64,000 nt of DNA, taken from positions 32,092,504 to 32,156,503 of the forward strand of contig CM017559.1 of the NCBI GenBank assembly GCA_007844125.1, written 5' to 3'. The stretch is from Sinonovacula constricta (taxonomy: Eukaryota; Mollusca; Bivalvia; Cardiida; Solecurtidae). Positions 36,420 through 51,130 of this stretch are shown here, piece by piece. The notes under the pieces were generated by a model. The model ran no database searches, was not told the DNA's origin, and saw only the letters and a list, made by a program, of their open reading frames with translations. How positions within the stretch are numbered: the first letter of the stretch is position 1; every line of letters starts with the position of its first letter. The position numbers and the translations under genes are program-made.

Positions 36420-38925
36420 ACATTTACCTTCTAATTTAGATATTGTTAATACCTGTGTAAAACCATACACTATCGTTAGAAAAGCACTTGCAATGCTCAC
36501 AAAATATAAGGTACAAGAAAGAAAATGTGCTGTATGGGATTATATAAGTTCTTTTGTCATAAACATTGTGAAAATAAACGGTAAGATACTTTTCTCAATC
36601 AAGCATCATTAAATCACTCATGTTTGAAAAAAATATTTTACATACAAAAGCAGCAAATGACCGTTAGACCGTTAGAGTTTACAAAAGTAAATGACATTGT
36701 TTATTTGCATTTGTCGTAAAACTGACACTATTCATAAACTTCGCTTAACTTTAGTGTTAGAGAGTTCATTAAGTGATTTGTTTCGAGGGGCATCATGACG
36801 TTCTAAAGAGTTTTGAAGCGCGTCTTTGAAAAAAAAGCCGTTATTTTATCTCTGAATATGAAAACAGAAAATAACTGCGTGCAATTAACATTTGAGAAAT
36901 AATTATCATTAAGAAAGCTGAAGATGATTTCTAAGTTTATTAAATTGGAATTTGCTATTGCAAATTACTAATATTCAACGAGACGTTATCAATTACCGTA
37001 CATGCATGAATATATAAAGTGTATTCGGTTCTGAATTTCATTATGTTTGTAATTGGCTTGAAATATTCTTTGGAGATAAATTATTCTGCAGTTTTTATGT
37101 TGCAGCAACATGAACGGAAGACGTTTTAAATTCAGGAGAAGAGAGTAACTTCGTTTGTAAGTTGTTTGTTCAATTTTACGTCTCACCTACACTGTTTCAG
37201 TCGTAATTGCACGAAGTTGGTTTAAATGATGATAAATAGCGCCTTCTCTCGCTAACTTGACAGTAACACACGACCAACTTTACGTCGTCACTTACACCAC
37301 ACACTCTACAAAAGGAGACTAGTGCAACATGAAAGCGACCCTGCTAGATTTGGCCGAAATTACTAAAAAATAAAAACATTAAATTAAAATTTTCTGCATA
37401 TATGTTATCGATGTTATATCGACTAAAGTGGATTAGAAGGAGTAAATAATCAAAGCCTATCTAACCAAATAAAAAGGCTTCATTAAGGTTTGTATATACG
37501 TAGAAATAGCCGATAGTTCGTCAAAATAGACATATTATGTAAATGTTATTCACATATTTAATGTAAGAGCATTTCATTATTACCAGAACCATAATAAGAC
37601 AAAGATAATCTCATTATAATTTAAATAAAATTAGACCAGTTTTTGCCCCCTGTTAAATACTCTTACTGGCACGTGCCTCATACCATCAGGGATATAATTA
37701 GTCCTTCAGGTAAAGTTACATATTAAACATTCATTTCAGTGATATTTTCCGGTGACTAGATAATTATACTTATTTTATATATAACTCCTACAGGTGGCAG
37801 ATATGAGTTGAGGTGTAATATACACTGGTTCGTTTTGTGTAAAAATGCGAAAAGATCCCATTTCTCAACCCGCGGACAGGTGAATCAGTATTGTAGAACA
37901 GTTCAATCAGCGAGAGATTATTAAACAGGACAAACTATTCCCTTGGTGATTTTTGAATAAGCGGGTACTGCTTAGTTCCAACCGTTAATTACATTTATGT
38001 GGGTAGTTGATTTAATTGTAAAAAACCTTGTGAAATAAATATGTTAACGGAATAAGTTTTAGCGTCGAAGCCAAAGATTTGTTTACTTACTGGAACATGT
38101 CGTTACAAATAAATAGAAAATTAGTTTCATCAATGAAAAAGTAGTTTTCAAGGTATCATAGTTTATATGCTACTTATATCATATACAATAAAAATTTAAA
38201 GATTCTCTAGAACAATATGTGAAGAGGACGGTATAATGTTTTCTAGAGAGCCCTTTACTTAACAATGCATCTGATGTCTACATGTACGTATTACGAAATG
38301 CCTATGATAAGACAGTTATCAATGATACAATTCACACTATTGTGCAACACAAATAGAAAAACTAGCGACAAAATATGTTTATTTTTAACAAACAAGATTC
38401 AAGTTGGCATAAAAGTTTAACTACCATAACTATCTATCTATGTAAAATCTATTATCTATGTAAAATGACCATGTTATATCTGATTAATTTTTTTTAGAAT
38501 TCCACTTACCTGATTAAAGTTCAAACGCCATTTTAACATTGATTGTAATATGCATAATTCAGACATAGTTACATAATTCAATCCAAAATTCAACACACTT
38601 GTAATTATCCAATTAAGACAAAATCCGATGTTGCTGTTATTATATGATTCACTTTTATACAATTATCAGATATATAGGTATCAGAGATGACATTTGGAAC
38701 TGTTGCCTGAGACCTTCGACTCTGGCAACAGTTGCAACATTTCTAAAGTCATTCCTGATACCTTAGGACAACAGTTTTGACTGTTCACAATCATGATATA
38801 ACTGTTTTATGACCAAATGCAATCAAATTAATATTACTTTCACATTTATTGCAACACAATTTAAACTAATTCTATAAGCATAATGTATTACGAGATGCTA
38901 CCGCTCGTTTAACTTAACGGCGTGT
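36420..38925. other. AT-rich DNA, nothing identified
   Basis: No gene or recognised repeat. Confidence 0.5.
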
Positions 38926-38927
38926 AA

Positions 38928-39050
38928 TAGGTATCGCACTTACAGTAAAGTGGCGAATGACGTTGGCGGAAGTAACGGACGTGAGGGGTGCAACAGTTAA
39001 AGCTGGTGACCGGATAACAGTTCGGTGCGTCATTGCGCATGCTCGGAAAT
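38928..39050. promoter_or_regulatory. Short CpG-dense island with NRF1-like and ETS-like motifs
   Basis: About a dozen CpGs fall within roughly 120 bp, far above the surroundings. An ETS-like GCGGAAGT lies near 38,969 and an NRF1-like TGCGCATGC at 39,034-39,042. Such motifs mark animal housekeeping promoters. No exon is recognisable on either side, so the regulatory role is inference. Confidence 0.3.
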
Positions 39051-39425
39051 TAAACAATTAAACAAACCAGTTTGAAAAAAAACTTTAAGTATTTATATAA
39101 GGTTATGGGTAATAGAACAGTATGATTAGAGTACCATTGAAATGATAAAACGTCTACTTATACTGTATATAGTTATTCCAGAACCTTAAATCTACAAATA
39201 TAGAATCCTCCTGAACATATAAGAAATCTCCATTGACATTCGACAAACAACAACAATAAAATTAACAACAACAGCAGCAAAGCAAAAACAGTTAAACTGC
39301 AAGGAATAATAGGTGTCACTGTGTGCGTTTAAATTCAAGGAGACTTTTTAATATTTAAAAATCAAATTTCGAAACTTTTGTCAATAAATGGTACTGATAT
39401 ATGTACATTGATACCTCCATTTTTT

Positions 39426-39685
39426 GTTCAACCCATACGGAAGTGCGAGGTTAGAGCACTGTAAAACCGATGTAAGCACCCCAGTCGGTCCATATTGCCG
39501 ACTGACCGTTCCAAGGCGGTAACTGTCGGGTGTGCTCTTATTGTTAAATGACTCATCACAGATTTGATCTCACATTTACATTTGACGTGCATGTGGATAC
39601 CTTGATCCTGTGTCTTTTCAAGTTTTGTATATGTTGCAATGCTCATGGGACTTTGTCTTATATATTCTTATTAGGAAATAAAGGT
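39426..39685 (+). repeat. R1 dispersed repeat, best full copy
   Basis: A good reference for R1. In order: GGAAGTGCGAGGTTAGAGC; CTGTAAAACCGATGTAAGCA; a hairpin CAGTCGG...CCGACTG (about 39,482-39,503); CCGTTCCAAGGCGGTAACTG; TTGTTAAATGACTCATCAC; CTCACATTTACATTTGACG; TGATCCTGTGTCTTTTCAAG; TTGCAATGCTCATGGGAC; and an AT-rich end near GGAAATAAAG. About 260 bp. There is no tRNA head, no coding frame, no terminal inverted repeat and no target duplication that I can see. Confidence 0.85.
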
Positions 39686-39904
39686 TTGGTCAGTGTCTGG
39701 ACAATGTTAGTGGATGTTAAATCATTTTCATTGTTCAAAATCAGACATTTTTGACTGCACATTAAGTCTCCAAATGACTCATAAAAGACATGTTTTTACA
39801 TTTTTACGAATGGTCCAGTACAATGTATGGAATGGAAAAAGCCTGTCTTTACCAAAAGACATAAGCAGTAGAGATCCATTTAAAACTACATATATTTAAA
39901 TCAA

Positions 39905-40435
<531 letters not shown>

Positions 40436-40439
40436 AAAA

Positions 40440-43400
40440 GTGTAAATAAAAATATCATTTCAAAGGTATTACAGACGGTGGTGCAGCATCTCATCTTGAC
40501 TACAAATTGCAACAAAGACAACGATCGAAAAAATATGGTGCTCGTTTGTCACGAAAAGAAAATCAATATTGGGAACATTGGTATATTCTATCTGACAGCT
40601 GGCAAGATACGATGAGTTAAGATATAGTTTACAAAATACAGCCTTTTGAACGCCAGACATTGTGTGACCTAGCAAGAGGTGTCTCAATAGCAAATTAAAA
40701 CTTACAGCTGCGCGCAGTAATTTCCACGCTGTCCGCTATAATTCTTCCTTTGCGCGCTTCTAATTGTTATGGCCTTCTGGGAATTCTGCAACAGATGTCG
40801 CATGGTGTAAATATACGGTATTCACAAACCCAGAAATAAAGTTCGTAATTATCTGTTTTATTGTTGTACATTTTTCAGATTTTAAATCTCACGGTTCATT
40901 ATTATGTTTATTTTGTAAACAAATTGTTTCTGAAATAAGCTATACCTTTTAACACTTTTTCAGGTACCTCGCACACTTTTTAATTGCAAGAATGAAATAT
41001 TTTTAATCACACAACTTTCACCGGCGCCTCTCTGTATATATAATACGTTTTACATTGCTTGGACAGTTTTGACAGATAATAAATTTGACGTCGTTAAATT
41101 TGTTTGATGCTCAAAACATTTTTATATGAATCATCATTTTTTAATTATAAGCTTTGCAATGGGCAATATTGGCACATTTGAATCATGCTGAATTTATCAA
41201 TCGTTTCCAGTTATATCCACTTCAATATCATAACTTATATCTAAAGGAAACATAGTTTACAAACTCTCACCCGATAATCCATATATCTCCAGTAATAAAA
41301 CAGTTAAATGTCAGTTGACTGGCATTTCAAAACTGATGCTCACATCATGATGGTCATATGCTTTTTTTGCGTGCAGAACTGGCGCACAAAGAATGGAAAA
41401 ATATATATTCGAAAGCTAACGTGTTTATATCGTAAGAAGGAAACGAACAAAGTAAGTTCAAATATTCAATTTTATTTTATCAAAACTAAATACTGTATTT
41501 AATTATTTAAGTATAGTCTGGCTTTGTGTACATGTGACATTGAATAACATACATTTTTACAGTGAATTTAATGTTATAAACTTTTGAAAATCTTATTATA
41601 TATTTAAATCATCACATATTTAAAAAATATATTTTTTTAAAGAAATAAATATAATAAAATAGCTCACTTGATATTAAAGATGTAAAAACAATTCCAGTTT
41701 CGTTTTTCGCCCTTAACGTAAATCATAGTATTGGTCTGCAATATAAATCTATTAACAAAATATGTAATTTCATTGAATTCAACGACAGCAGAATATATAT
41801 ATATATTTAACTACGCTGAAAAATAAGATCAATTACTAATGTACCATTCGTTGGGGAAACAGAGCTTCGACTATTGATGCATGGCAAATACGTTTACCAT
41901 TTAAAGACATACGTGTAAAGGAAAGTGCGTTCAATGTCAAAACAAAATGTGCGTTCAAACTGCATTTCATCATGATATTTTTTTGGTGAGAAAACGTTCA
42001 TGAAAAAAGCTTAAACGCAAAACTTAATTAGTTTAACAAATTATTTATATTTATCAGATGGGATTTACCTGATTTATTATATTTACATTTGTCAATTCCT
42101 AACGGAAAGTGTCTACTATTTCAAATTGGGTTTCTGGCTCTTATTAGATTATTTGGAATCGTATTACACGCATTAAAACATAACGTTACAAGTAAAATGG
42201 TTAGTTTTCGACGTTTGAGTTCCTTATACAACCCATTATGTGTGTCAACAGAATAGCCTTGTCAGATTTATTTCGCATGTTAACGTAATGTGTCTGCATT
42301 GTAAAACCGAAGTAAGATAAGCCGAATAATGCGATCGAAACAATTACACTTCAGCTGCATCAGGACTGTTTATACTCCCTTCGACTCTTGGCTGTGTTTG
42401 TTCAATATGTTTGTCTGACTAAGCTGAAACGATCTAGACGTCTGATGGAAATATTCTAAAGAGATGAGACGTCGCTGACAAAACAAGATGTCTCAGCGTT
42501 CAATTTAACTACAATAATCTTGATTTATTTGTTCTTATCTATTTCAACACTCAAGCAGGATTCATTGTATCTTTCTACAGATATTAACTTTACTTTGATG
42601 GGATTCGATTTATGTATATATTTTTGGAATAAGCATTTTAATGTATTTTTCCTGGTTATCATCGTTTTCTGACAAATAAAACTTTTAACCGAGGTGAATC
42701 TTGCAACTAGAATAAGACAGTGTACATTACATTCACAAGAGTTTAAGACATTCCGTCCTAAAACTGATTTTATCTGTGTTCGCTGTTTACAACAGGCATA
42801 GAAAGACCAATTGTGTATCACAGTTAAATGTAGATAATCAATATATCGTTTTTTATTTGTTGTATTTACTTATTTTAACGTCTGTTTTATGCCATCATGA
42901 CCCCTATTTAACATTGTAATTGTCACATGGAATTCAAGCATAAACTATATCCCGAAGAAGACTGTTTAAAATTGGTAATTTGCTGATTTTGGGGGTCTAT
43001 TGATATCTAAAGTGCTGAAACCCGTCGAAATCAGCACAAATGTTTCTTTAAAGATTGTTAATATCGTCCTTGTCTCACTGTACAAAACGTATGCATGTAT
43101 GCATCCACAAGAGCATAGGACTGTCATACAAAATGTTCCGGATTACAACAACAACAACAAAACAAAACAATTTTATGTTTGCGTCTGTTTCACTTTTTTC
43201 TCCCCTTTTCCTAGCGAGTTTACAGTTTTTAATCTAACAGAACAAAGAGTGATTCAATTTTGTTTATAAAAACGATTGCTCAATATTAAGGAATTTATAT
43301 GACGGACATGTCATATGTCGGCTAATACAAAGACTACAGTTGTGTTGGTTGTATCAACAGTTAAGAAGAAAATTTCGACAATATGACAAATTTAACAACA

Positions 43401-43640
43401 TTTCTAAACAAGACGTTTGTTAAAAAAACGCAGTTTAAAAAACTTCCATATTGCTTTTAAACGTCTCTATGACAGTTACATGTATGTGCCAGTTTCAGTG
43501 ATTCAATCAATGCCAAATGCTCGTCCTCATTGCATGTAATTAAAGGCCTTGAAATTTGAAATCGATGTTTTTTACGACCTCTTCCTCTTTGACACATCTC
43601 TGAATAATAAAGTAATCAAGAGTCCAGCTGTGATCCTGGG
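40440..43640. other. AT-rich DNA, nothing identified
   Basis: No gene or recognised repeat. Frames at 40,331-40,693 start inside R1, and one at 42,525-42,821 (98 codons, minus) has no domain I know. Confidence 0.5.
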
Positions 43641-43681
43641 ACATGTCATGTTGTTATGTTTTTCTTTTTAGGAGTATGTGA

Positions 43682-43726
43682 GGGGGATGGGAGCGGCGGA
43701 AGGTCGGGGTTTTGGGGCAGTGGGGG
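43682..43726 (+). other. G-quadruplex-prone tract
   Basis: The + strand has G5, G3, G4, G4 and G5 runs; the last three are separated by TTTT and CAGT. It is the most G-rich 45 bp in the window. Confidence 0.55.
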
Positions 43727-44103
43727 AGACTGTGAAGTCGGCCATTTTAAATGCCTTAGAAATCCACAACGAATGCTTACTGAGTTTCTCTTCTGTTGTT
43801 GCAATAACATGGCTATGTGTTTCTTTCGAAGACAACGACAAGAAAAGACAAAGTCTGAAACGCTCGTCGTTCTTTATTTTATCAACCTCCCACTTTCATG
43901 TCAGAAATCGAACTTTTCATCACGTTTGTGAAAACTTAACAATGCACCGAACAATGCTTTTTGTAATTAATGTTGTTTTTTTCCAAAATGAAGTCTATGC
44001 GATTAAGCATGTAACTTTTCCGCGAGTTTCTGTTTTGTACAGCACAATAATTTTAATCAGAAATTGCACATTCATCAATGTCAACGTACTAAAGAATCCT
44101 TAA
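43687..44103 (+). CDS. Unrecognised open frame of 138 codons, weak gene candidate
   Basis: This is the longest non-repetitive frame outside the retroelements, from the ATG at 43,687 to a TAA at 44,101-44,103. A good splice-acceptor-like sequence (TTTTTCTTTTTAG, ending about 43,671) lies just upstream. The first 30 residues are Gly/Ala-rich because of the G-rich tract. The rest is hydrophobic and ends with NCTFINVN. A second frame (43,656-43,931) overlaps it. I recognise no domain. A frame of this length arises by chance roughly once in a few windows of this base composition, so it may be nothing. Confidence 0.15.
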   Translation: MGAAEGRGFGAVGETVKSAILNALEIHNECLLSFSSVVAITWLCVSFEDNDKKRQSLKRSSFFILSTSHFHVRNRTFHHVCENLTMHRTMLFVINVVFFQNEVYAIKHVTFPRVSVLYSTIILIRNCTFINVNVLKNP

Positions 44104-44109
44104 GCAGTT

Positions 44110-45230
44110 TAAGTGGAAATGTATCAAGAAGTTAAAGCTTTGAAACCTCTTAACAGATGTATTTAAAGTAGTTCCAATCATTTTGTCATGCTTCACTTGG
44201 TGTAAAAGATAAAAATCCAATTTCGTTTTTTCGACCTAAACTCAAAACAGAGTTTTGGTCTGCAATAACAAACTATTAACATTTACCATTTGATAAATTT
44301 CAGAATCGCCAATTTTCTCTAAATTACCTGTACTAGTTACATCTAAATCAAAGTATTTCCATAAGGCTTAGTCTAACTTCTCATACTTCATCTTGCAAGG
44401 CCTTTTAGATATGAATGGAATGTTAGCAACTAAGAAATATATTACCTTTCTGCTAATATTATGAATAAAAATAGCTAACTTGAAGCAAAGGCAAAACAAT
44501 ATCTTAAACAAAATAAATACAAGGCTGTTAAGTATGATTGATAGCAGAACAAAGAAAAGTTGGGAAATCGTTCACGAGCTCAGACAGCACCGGTCAATAA
44601 ATCCAACAGCTATTCAATTACTGCCTGACAGTGTCTGATATATTTCAACAAAAATAACACAATTCCTTTAATAAAACCTTAGTCAAAATGACGATATTGT
44701 TGCTAATAATGTGTCTAATCCAGATCTTATCGCTTTTATATATTTTAACGTAAAACATTTTAAAGCGCGTTTATCATTCTAATGTTATGTCCTTTTTAAT
44801 AAACTTAAATATTACATATTTAGGCTAAGACTGTTTGGGATTGATACAAATTGAACAACCACACGTAGATAAAAATATGTATAGTCGCGCGTATTTTCAT
44901 AGGCAAATACAATATACATTGCGCTATCATTTATTGGACAACTTACCATATGAATCACCTTCTTCTTTATATTTCTAGTATTTAAATTCAGTGTAACAAT
45001 GACCCGTCTAAAACTGAGCTATAAGTATAAGTTTTCATAAAGACAAAAAAAATAGATCAATCAAATAATCTGTATTGAAACGGATTTCTAAGAACAGAGG
45101 AAGACCCTGCATTACAAAAGAGTTTCCATAACGAGAGCAACAACGTGTGTAATACTAAATGTACGTCAGCTCAAAGTAAAATTAGGGCGATTCTTTGCAA
45201 ATGCCACAAACTAAGAATTTAAAAGAGACA
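44110..45230. other. AT-rich DNA, nothing identified
   Basis: No gene or recognised repeat. Confidence 0.5.
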
Positions 45231-45235
45231 TTTTC

Positions 45236-45437
45236 CTAGCCAGGGTCAAATTCTCCTAAAACCTTATAATAAATGACCGTCTGAAGAATTGTGCTGCGTT
45301 GATGATTCATCATTTTGTTTCCCATTAGTACGTACTTGTTCAAACCGTTTATTATTCGACTGTCATAAACGTCGGGACGTATTAGATCCGTCAATGTCAC
45401 GCCACCCATTATACTGTGCCCTTCAGCATTCAGCAAC
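45236..45437 (-). CDS. Possible terminal exon, unrecognised
   Basis: On the minus strand an acceptor-like TTTGTTCACTTAG ends at 45,438. It is followed by an open frame of about 66 codons, less AT-biased than its surroundings, ending in a TAG at 45,236-45,238. The product has segments LLNAEGHSIMGG, LIRPDVYDSRIING and YYKVLGEFDPG and looks like ordinary globular protein, but I cannot name a family. The frame also runs on upstream of the acceptor, so it might be a plain short ORF or an old pseudogene. No poly(A) signal is obvious just downstream. Confidence 0.2.
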
Positions 45438-45539
45438 CTAAGTGAACAAATTGTCTTAAGCAAATTTTTTTTATCTTGGCAATCTTTTGCTCGTTTTTGC
45501 TCGTTTTGCTCGACGTTTATCTTACACAAAGGATTTACT

Positions 45540-48500
45540 CACTGATCATCCGATTTAATGATCGACAGACATCTATTAAATCATTACCGTACATGTTTTC
45601 GAATTTATTTTAATCCAACGTTTTAAAGTCGATTTGGGATTGATATTGTTCATGCATGTTTTCTTTACTAATAAAAAATGTAAAATAAGGGATTTGATTT
45701 GCACCTTTCTGGGCATTGAGTCTATGCCAGTACGTGGAATGTCTGTTATTGAATAGATTTGATCACAACCTATGTATGATATATTTAAAACTATTTTGAA
45801 AAACTATCATCTGATACATCTGTATCCAATCATATACATCTAGCAAGTCACAGTTATTATTATCTCTCATTTAAAATACAAGTAAAGCTTTTTAAACACA
45901 CCAAGCTTGTGTTTTATCATTAATTAGTTTGTTAAAATGTTTTAATAAAGCATCTTATTTCCTTAACAGTCTGTTTATTTACGCAAACCCAGCACAGACA
46001 TGATATTTGTATAATATGTGTGAAATTTAGGATGAATACACATTTATTAGAACATCAATTTAAGCTTAACAAGAAAACAAGGCATATGATTAAAGAAATC
46101 GGCAGAGGCACAGAAAATGGAAAAAATTAAAGCTTTTCTTATAAATTAAGTGATAAAAATAAATCCATTTAAAATTAAAGCGTCGCAGCTGAACATAATG
46201 AGCGTAATTCATAATTTAAATAGTTTATTATGCATCACTATTTGTAAGATAACTTTATATTACGTTTGAATTATAAATGTTCTTTTTTTCAAGGGCAATT
46301 TCTGAAACATGAAAAAACAGAACAGATACTCGAAAAAGATGTTTAAGATCTAAATATGTACAATTTTGCTTTATAAATCTAAATCTTAAAAAGGTATTTC
46401 ATCTGATTTAGCATGTACTCGATTTAAAACCTAAAATCGAATAGAACATAAATACTGTCTTTAACATCCCCTTGTTATTCCCAGTCATAATTATGCCATT
46501 CAGTAGTCATGTGAAAGAAAATACCATCATTGTAGTCGATTAGTAATTGTAATAGTGTTTTGCATGTTAGTTCTCTGACACAAACAATGTTGTATTACGC
46601 TACATGCTCAGATAGTAATATAACCGTACAGGGAATAGATACCAGACAGTTTCTCTAGATTGCCAAGTTAGATATATAAGATACAATAGCTTTCAGATAT
46701 TAAGCCAACAAACACATGCGCCATTTTACATATGCTTCTATCAAAAACAAGTTATTGTTTCGTTTTTGTACGTCATTGGCGTGGTTGTATTTTTTCGATC
46801 CATTAAAAGACGATCAACGATTAAGTATAATGTTATTTCGCAAACTTCTTAAGAGGTGCTTGCTTTTTCCTGCTCGATAGCCAAAGACCGCGGTATATTA
46901 TTGTTAAGTAAAGAAATAATGAGATAAAAAATCAGAATACCACAGAATGGTTTTACATTATTTTTAGCTAAAAGCTGCATTGTGACCTTTGCTTAAAGTG
47001 AGCGCTTTTTTCTACATCGTATTCATTTTGTATAGTTAAATGTACAACAACAAATTGTATTCAATGAACATAAAACAAAATATGATAGCACGGTATTGCT
47101 TAATTATCGAACTTGCGCTTAACAAAACTGCGGTGCAGTTCAACAAATGGTATACTTCTTACATTTTGTTGTTCATTTCAGGACAACTCTTGAATGCATA
47201 TAATTTACGAAACAATACGGATCACGGAGTCTTCTGAGTTGTTTATTGTGAATCTATTATCTTATAAAGAAAGTATGTAAACATTAACTACAAAGCAACG
47301 CTCCAGATACACAGTGTCTTAACGTATGTCGGTACCATATTCTCAGCTTCTTTGCCTTGCAGAGATTCGAGCACATGGTTATAAGGAGTCAGTTATTTTG
47401 CAACGATGTTTTCAATTATAATTATTGCATTTCGTTATGTCAATTGGTTAGACCATACACAGTATGCGACAGTAAAGTGGATAATAATTAGTGATACACA
47501 AAAAAAGAAAAACCCATATTCAGATCTATATAAAAGTAGCAATTTAAACTTATCACATTTGTCTGTCGTTTTCTTGATCGGCTTCATCAACAAATGTTAA
47601 ACAAATCAGGTTAACAATACGAGCGCAAATATATGATGTTTAAAAAGACAAAACTCTGTGTCAGTAATTGGCATGTTAATAGGATCTGTCAGACACACAG
47701 AAATTATGAACTGCTATAATCACAGATATATGTATTAATTATTGAACTGCAGACGAAGTGTGGCTAGACGAAGGCATGTTCTGAAGCAGATAAAAGTTTT
47801 CTTTCAGCCGACGGAACCTTTTTCTACTTTGAGCAAAAAAAATCCCGATAAAGTTTATTACACTATTGAATAACATCTGGAAAAGCACAATATTGAATTA
47901 AATTATCTAAGAATAAGTGAGATCGAACGATTTTTCCAAAGTAATTTAAGGCCATTATCTGAAATTTAAACTTAATGGTTTGTTGAATTCCTAGAATGAT
48001 GCCCAATTTTCGAGCCATTATTTTTTTTGCAATTCTTTTAAACCTGTCAAATCATAATTGATGTAACATTCCAACCACGGGCAGACAATTCACTTGACAT
48101 TCCATCTCCGAATCAATCCCCGCCGAGCACACACCCTGAGCAGAGGCAAAAATTTCCAGTGCAATCACGTAAATTCACACCTACCAAATGTTGATAATAT
48201 TTGCAATACGTTGAGCAAAAACCACTGATAAAAACGGAATCGAATCTTGCATTACCAGCAGAATGTTGTTGTTTTGATGTTTAATGTTATTCTAACAGTG
48301 GCTATATGAACTGCTATATGAATATACATTCGTAATTTCTGCATTGCCTATTTTCTATCTTTAGTGCTATTTTACCAACAATTGTCATATTATGTTTTCT
48401 GTTGTATGTTTACAAAGACTCAGTAAACCCATTAAAATTTATAAATTTAATAAAATTATGATATATAACATTGTATAACATATGCGTAAAGTTTCGTTTG

Positions 48501-51125
48501 CGATGACAAAAACATAATCGCATGTCAGAACGTACTACAAATGGCTAGCATGGCAGCAAGTCTACATGACATGAAATGATTTCTATGTACTAGGGTAAGA
48601 AGAAAATTAATTGCTTATAATGGCACATCTGATAGTATCAAAAAAATGAGAAACAACTATTGCAAGATATAGATATATTTGATAAGTAACAAAAACACAA
48701 ACAGAGGCGTATTATGAATGTTTAATTATGTCGATTACTGTTTTCATGAAACAAGCGTCTTAGTACCAAGCAATTAAGTAAATATCATGTAAAAAATATA
48801 TAAACTTTCTTTAGATAACAAGCGTTAAACTTTAGTTTTTTACAGTGAGAAGTATTAGTAATTCATATCGAATAACAAAGATGGACCCCTCGTAGATATG
48901 CAGTAGTTAAACTAACAAATAATGCTCGATGGTTTAGTCAATGACATACATTATCTTCCAAATTGTCATTAATTATTTCTACAAACAAATATTCAACATG
49001 GTAAATGCCCTCTGTAATCTAAGGAGATGCGCAACAATGCTGCCACAGATGGATCTGGAATGACAACTGATAAAGACAAGGACAGAAATCACAGTAGAGG
49101 CACAAATGGTACGATGACTTAAAATCATCTCTGACATAAGACTTGGTTTTATACAATGTATACCTTACAGCTGGATTGAGTTTCGCGCCAGATATGCCGC
49201 CAAAACACTTAAAATCTTCCGTTTCATTACCAGTACTCTATGTCTGGTAAATGTAAAGTAAAAATAAGATAATTAAACATTTTAACCAAGATATTTATTA
49301 GGTCACCTGCATATTGAGACATTTTTAGCTTTAACAAATGAAACGTTTATTGTCTGGTAAGATTTAACAGACATACGCCAGAGTTAAAGATACAATGCAT
49401 GCACTTAAAACATGCTTGCGGTCGTAAAACATTACTCATTTTCATGGAAATAAATTAGTAAACAAACGTTGCATATTGAATCCTTTCCGCTTATTCTTAC
49501 TTCGTCAGCATTTCAATTAATTGCATTTAAAGATTGCCTTTGCTTTGGTATATTAAAACACACTCTCCCGATGTTATAACACAGCAAATTATCTGCAGAA
49601 AATATTAATCGCATTTACTTATTTTTGCGATAGAATCATTATTATTTGCTGCTTTTCATAATTTTAATAGGAAGATTTCGGTGTGGCTGTCTATAATCAC
49701 ATTTAAAACACAAAGAAATGCTGACGAAGGGAACTATCAAAACAGCCCTTACTGGTAAAAAGCACATATTGCATCGGTACACTCATCAAAACATCTTAAA
49801 AAGAAATCTAATGATTTTTATAATTACAATAATAACTGCACAGATGACTTAATAAGGCATTTGTATTCTATTTAACAAACTGCGAAGAAATATAGTTGCC
49901 GTTTTTTTATAATCCATGATAAAAATAGTTAAAACAAGCATTGGTTTGTAGTGGACAATGTGTAAGTGTCGGAAATGTATGTTAATTAAACACAATGCTG
50001 AAAAATAAGCTATTATTAGGGTGATGTTCCTTATTATGTTGCCTGAGATCCTCCACAGATTTGTCCCTTCGTCATTTGAGTATTATTTTGATCGTCATAA
50101 ATGGCATGTCATAAAAGATACATAATTGTATGTGTTTTCTTTTGTGTGTGATTTGTATTAACTTTTCTGACACAAGAGAAACATCCTTGCTGAACTAATC
50201 CAGGAAAGGAGGTGTCACTTTGCCTTCTGTGTAGATTCACATTCATGCACGTATTGGTCTTCGCGCTTCAGAGCTGAAAGTCATGTGTTTAATAAATCTC
50301 TTAAAATGGTAGTATAAATCAAAACAAGTCCCATGTCCAAAAAGAAACATAATATTAATATAAAGTAATGAAAATATATACATAATTAAGTGCGAAAAAT
50401 TCAATAAATATTCAATAAATTTTAATTATTGTTTTTAAACTTTTCTGTGAGTGTTTCCTTCATGTACAAGTACAAGGGTTTAAATAAAATAAACGTATCC
50501 AATGAGATTCCTTCAGAATATAAATATTCCGAAAATAAACTCAAAAACTTCACAGGCAGACATTATAAAACAAACAATTTAATATGAGAAAAATTCTGGA
50601 TGTTTTTACCTATCAAAACTTTACTATGCACAAATAATTACATAAATACACAAGGAGAGTTAGAGCCTCTAGTAAAAAATGTCTATTATATTGATAATAT
50701 TGAACTTGTTTGCATTAAAAAGATTAATACAGCTTATACAAAAATAACGTTCCTTTCAAAATAACGATGACAAGACAATAAGAGATTAGTCTATTTAGGT
50801 ATGAAATATGACGCCGGAGCTCTTGTTTGAAAAGTAGGGTCTAGTCGTATTTGATGGATGCCACCAGCGTTACCGCATTGGGGCTGGAAGACGCTTCTAT
50901 GTTATTACATGCGAAAACAGCATTATATCCACATCGCCATTTTATTTTCGAAACATCAAGGCTTAAAATAACGTCGAATTTTGCACTTTCCAAGCCCCAA
51001 TACCTATACGATTTCAAAAATATCGTGCTTCTTAAACAATACGTATTTAACTAAAAGTAATATATCTATTGTTAAGTAAATAAGAAAATGGGCCTGTCAA
51101 AATTACCACAGCTATTTAAATCTAA
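45540..51125. other. 5.6-kb AT-rich stretch, nothing identified
   Basis: I find no gene, RNA or known repeat. The open frames here (60-67 codons) are at chance level. A slightly more GC-rich patch at about 48,070-48,180 is not a SINE I recognise. Confidence 0.5.
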
Positions 51126-51130
51126 ACTAC

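Noticed and set aside
48065..48185. GC-richer patch that might be a conserved exon or SINE
   Set aside because: No open frame of note, no A/B boxes and no match to the other repeats in the window.
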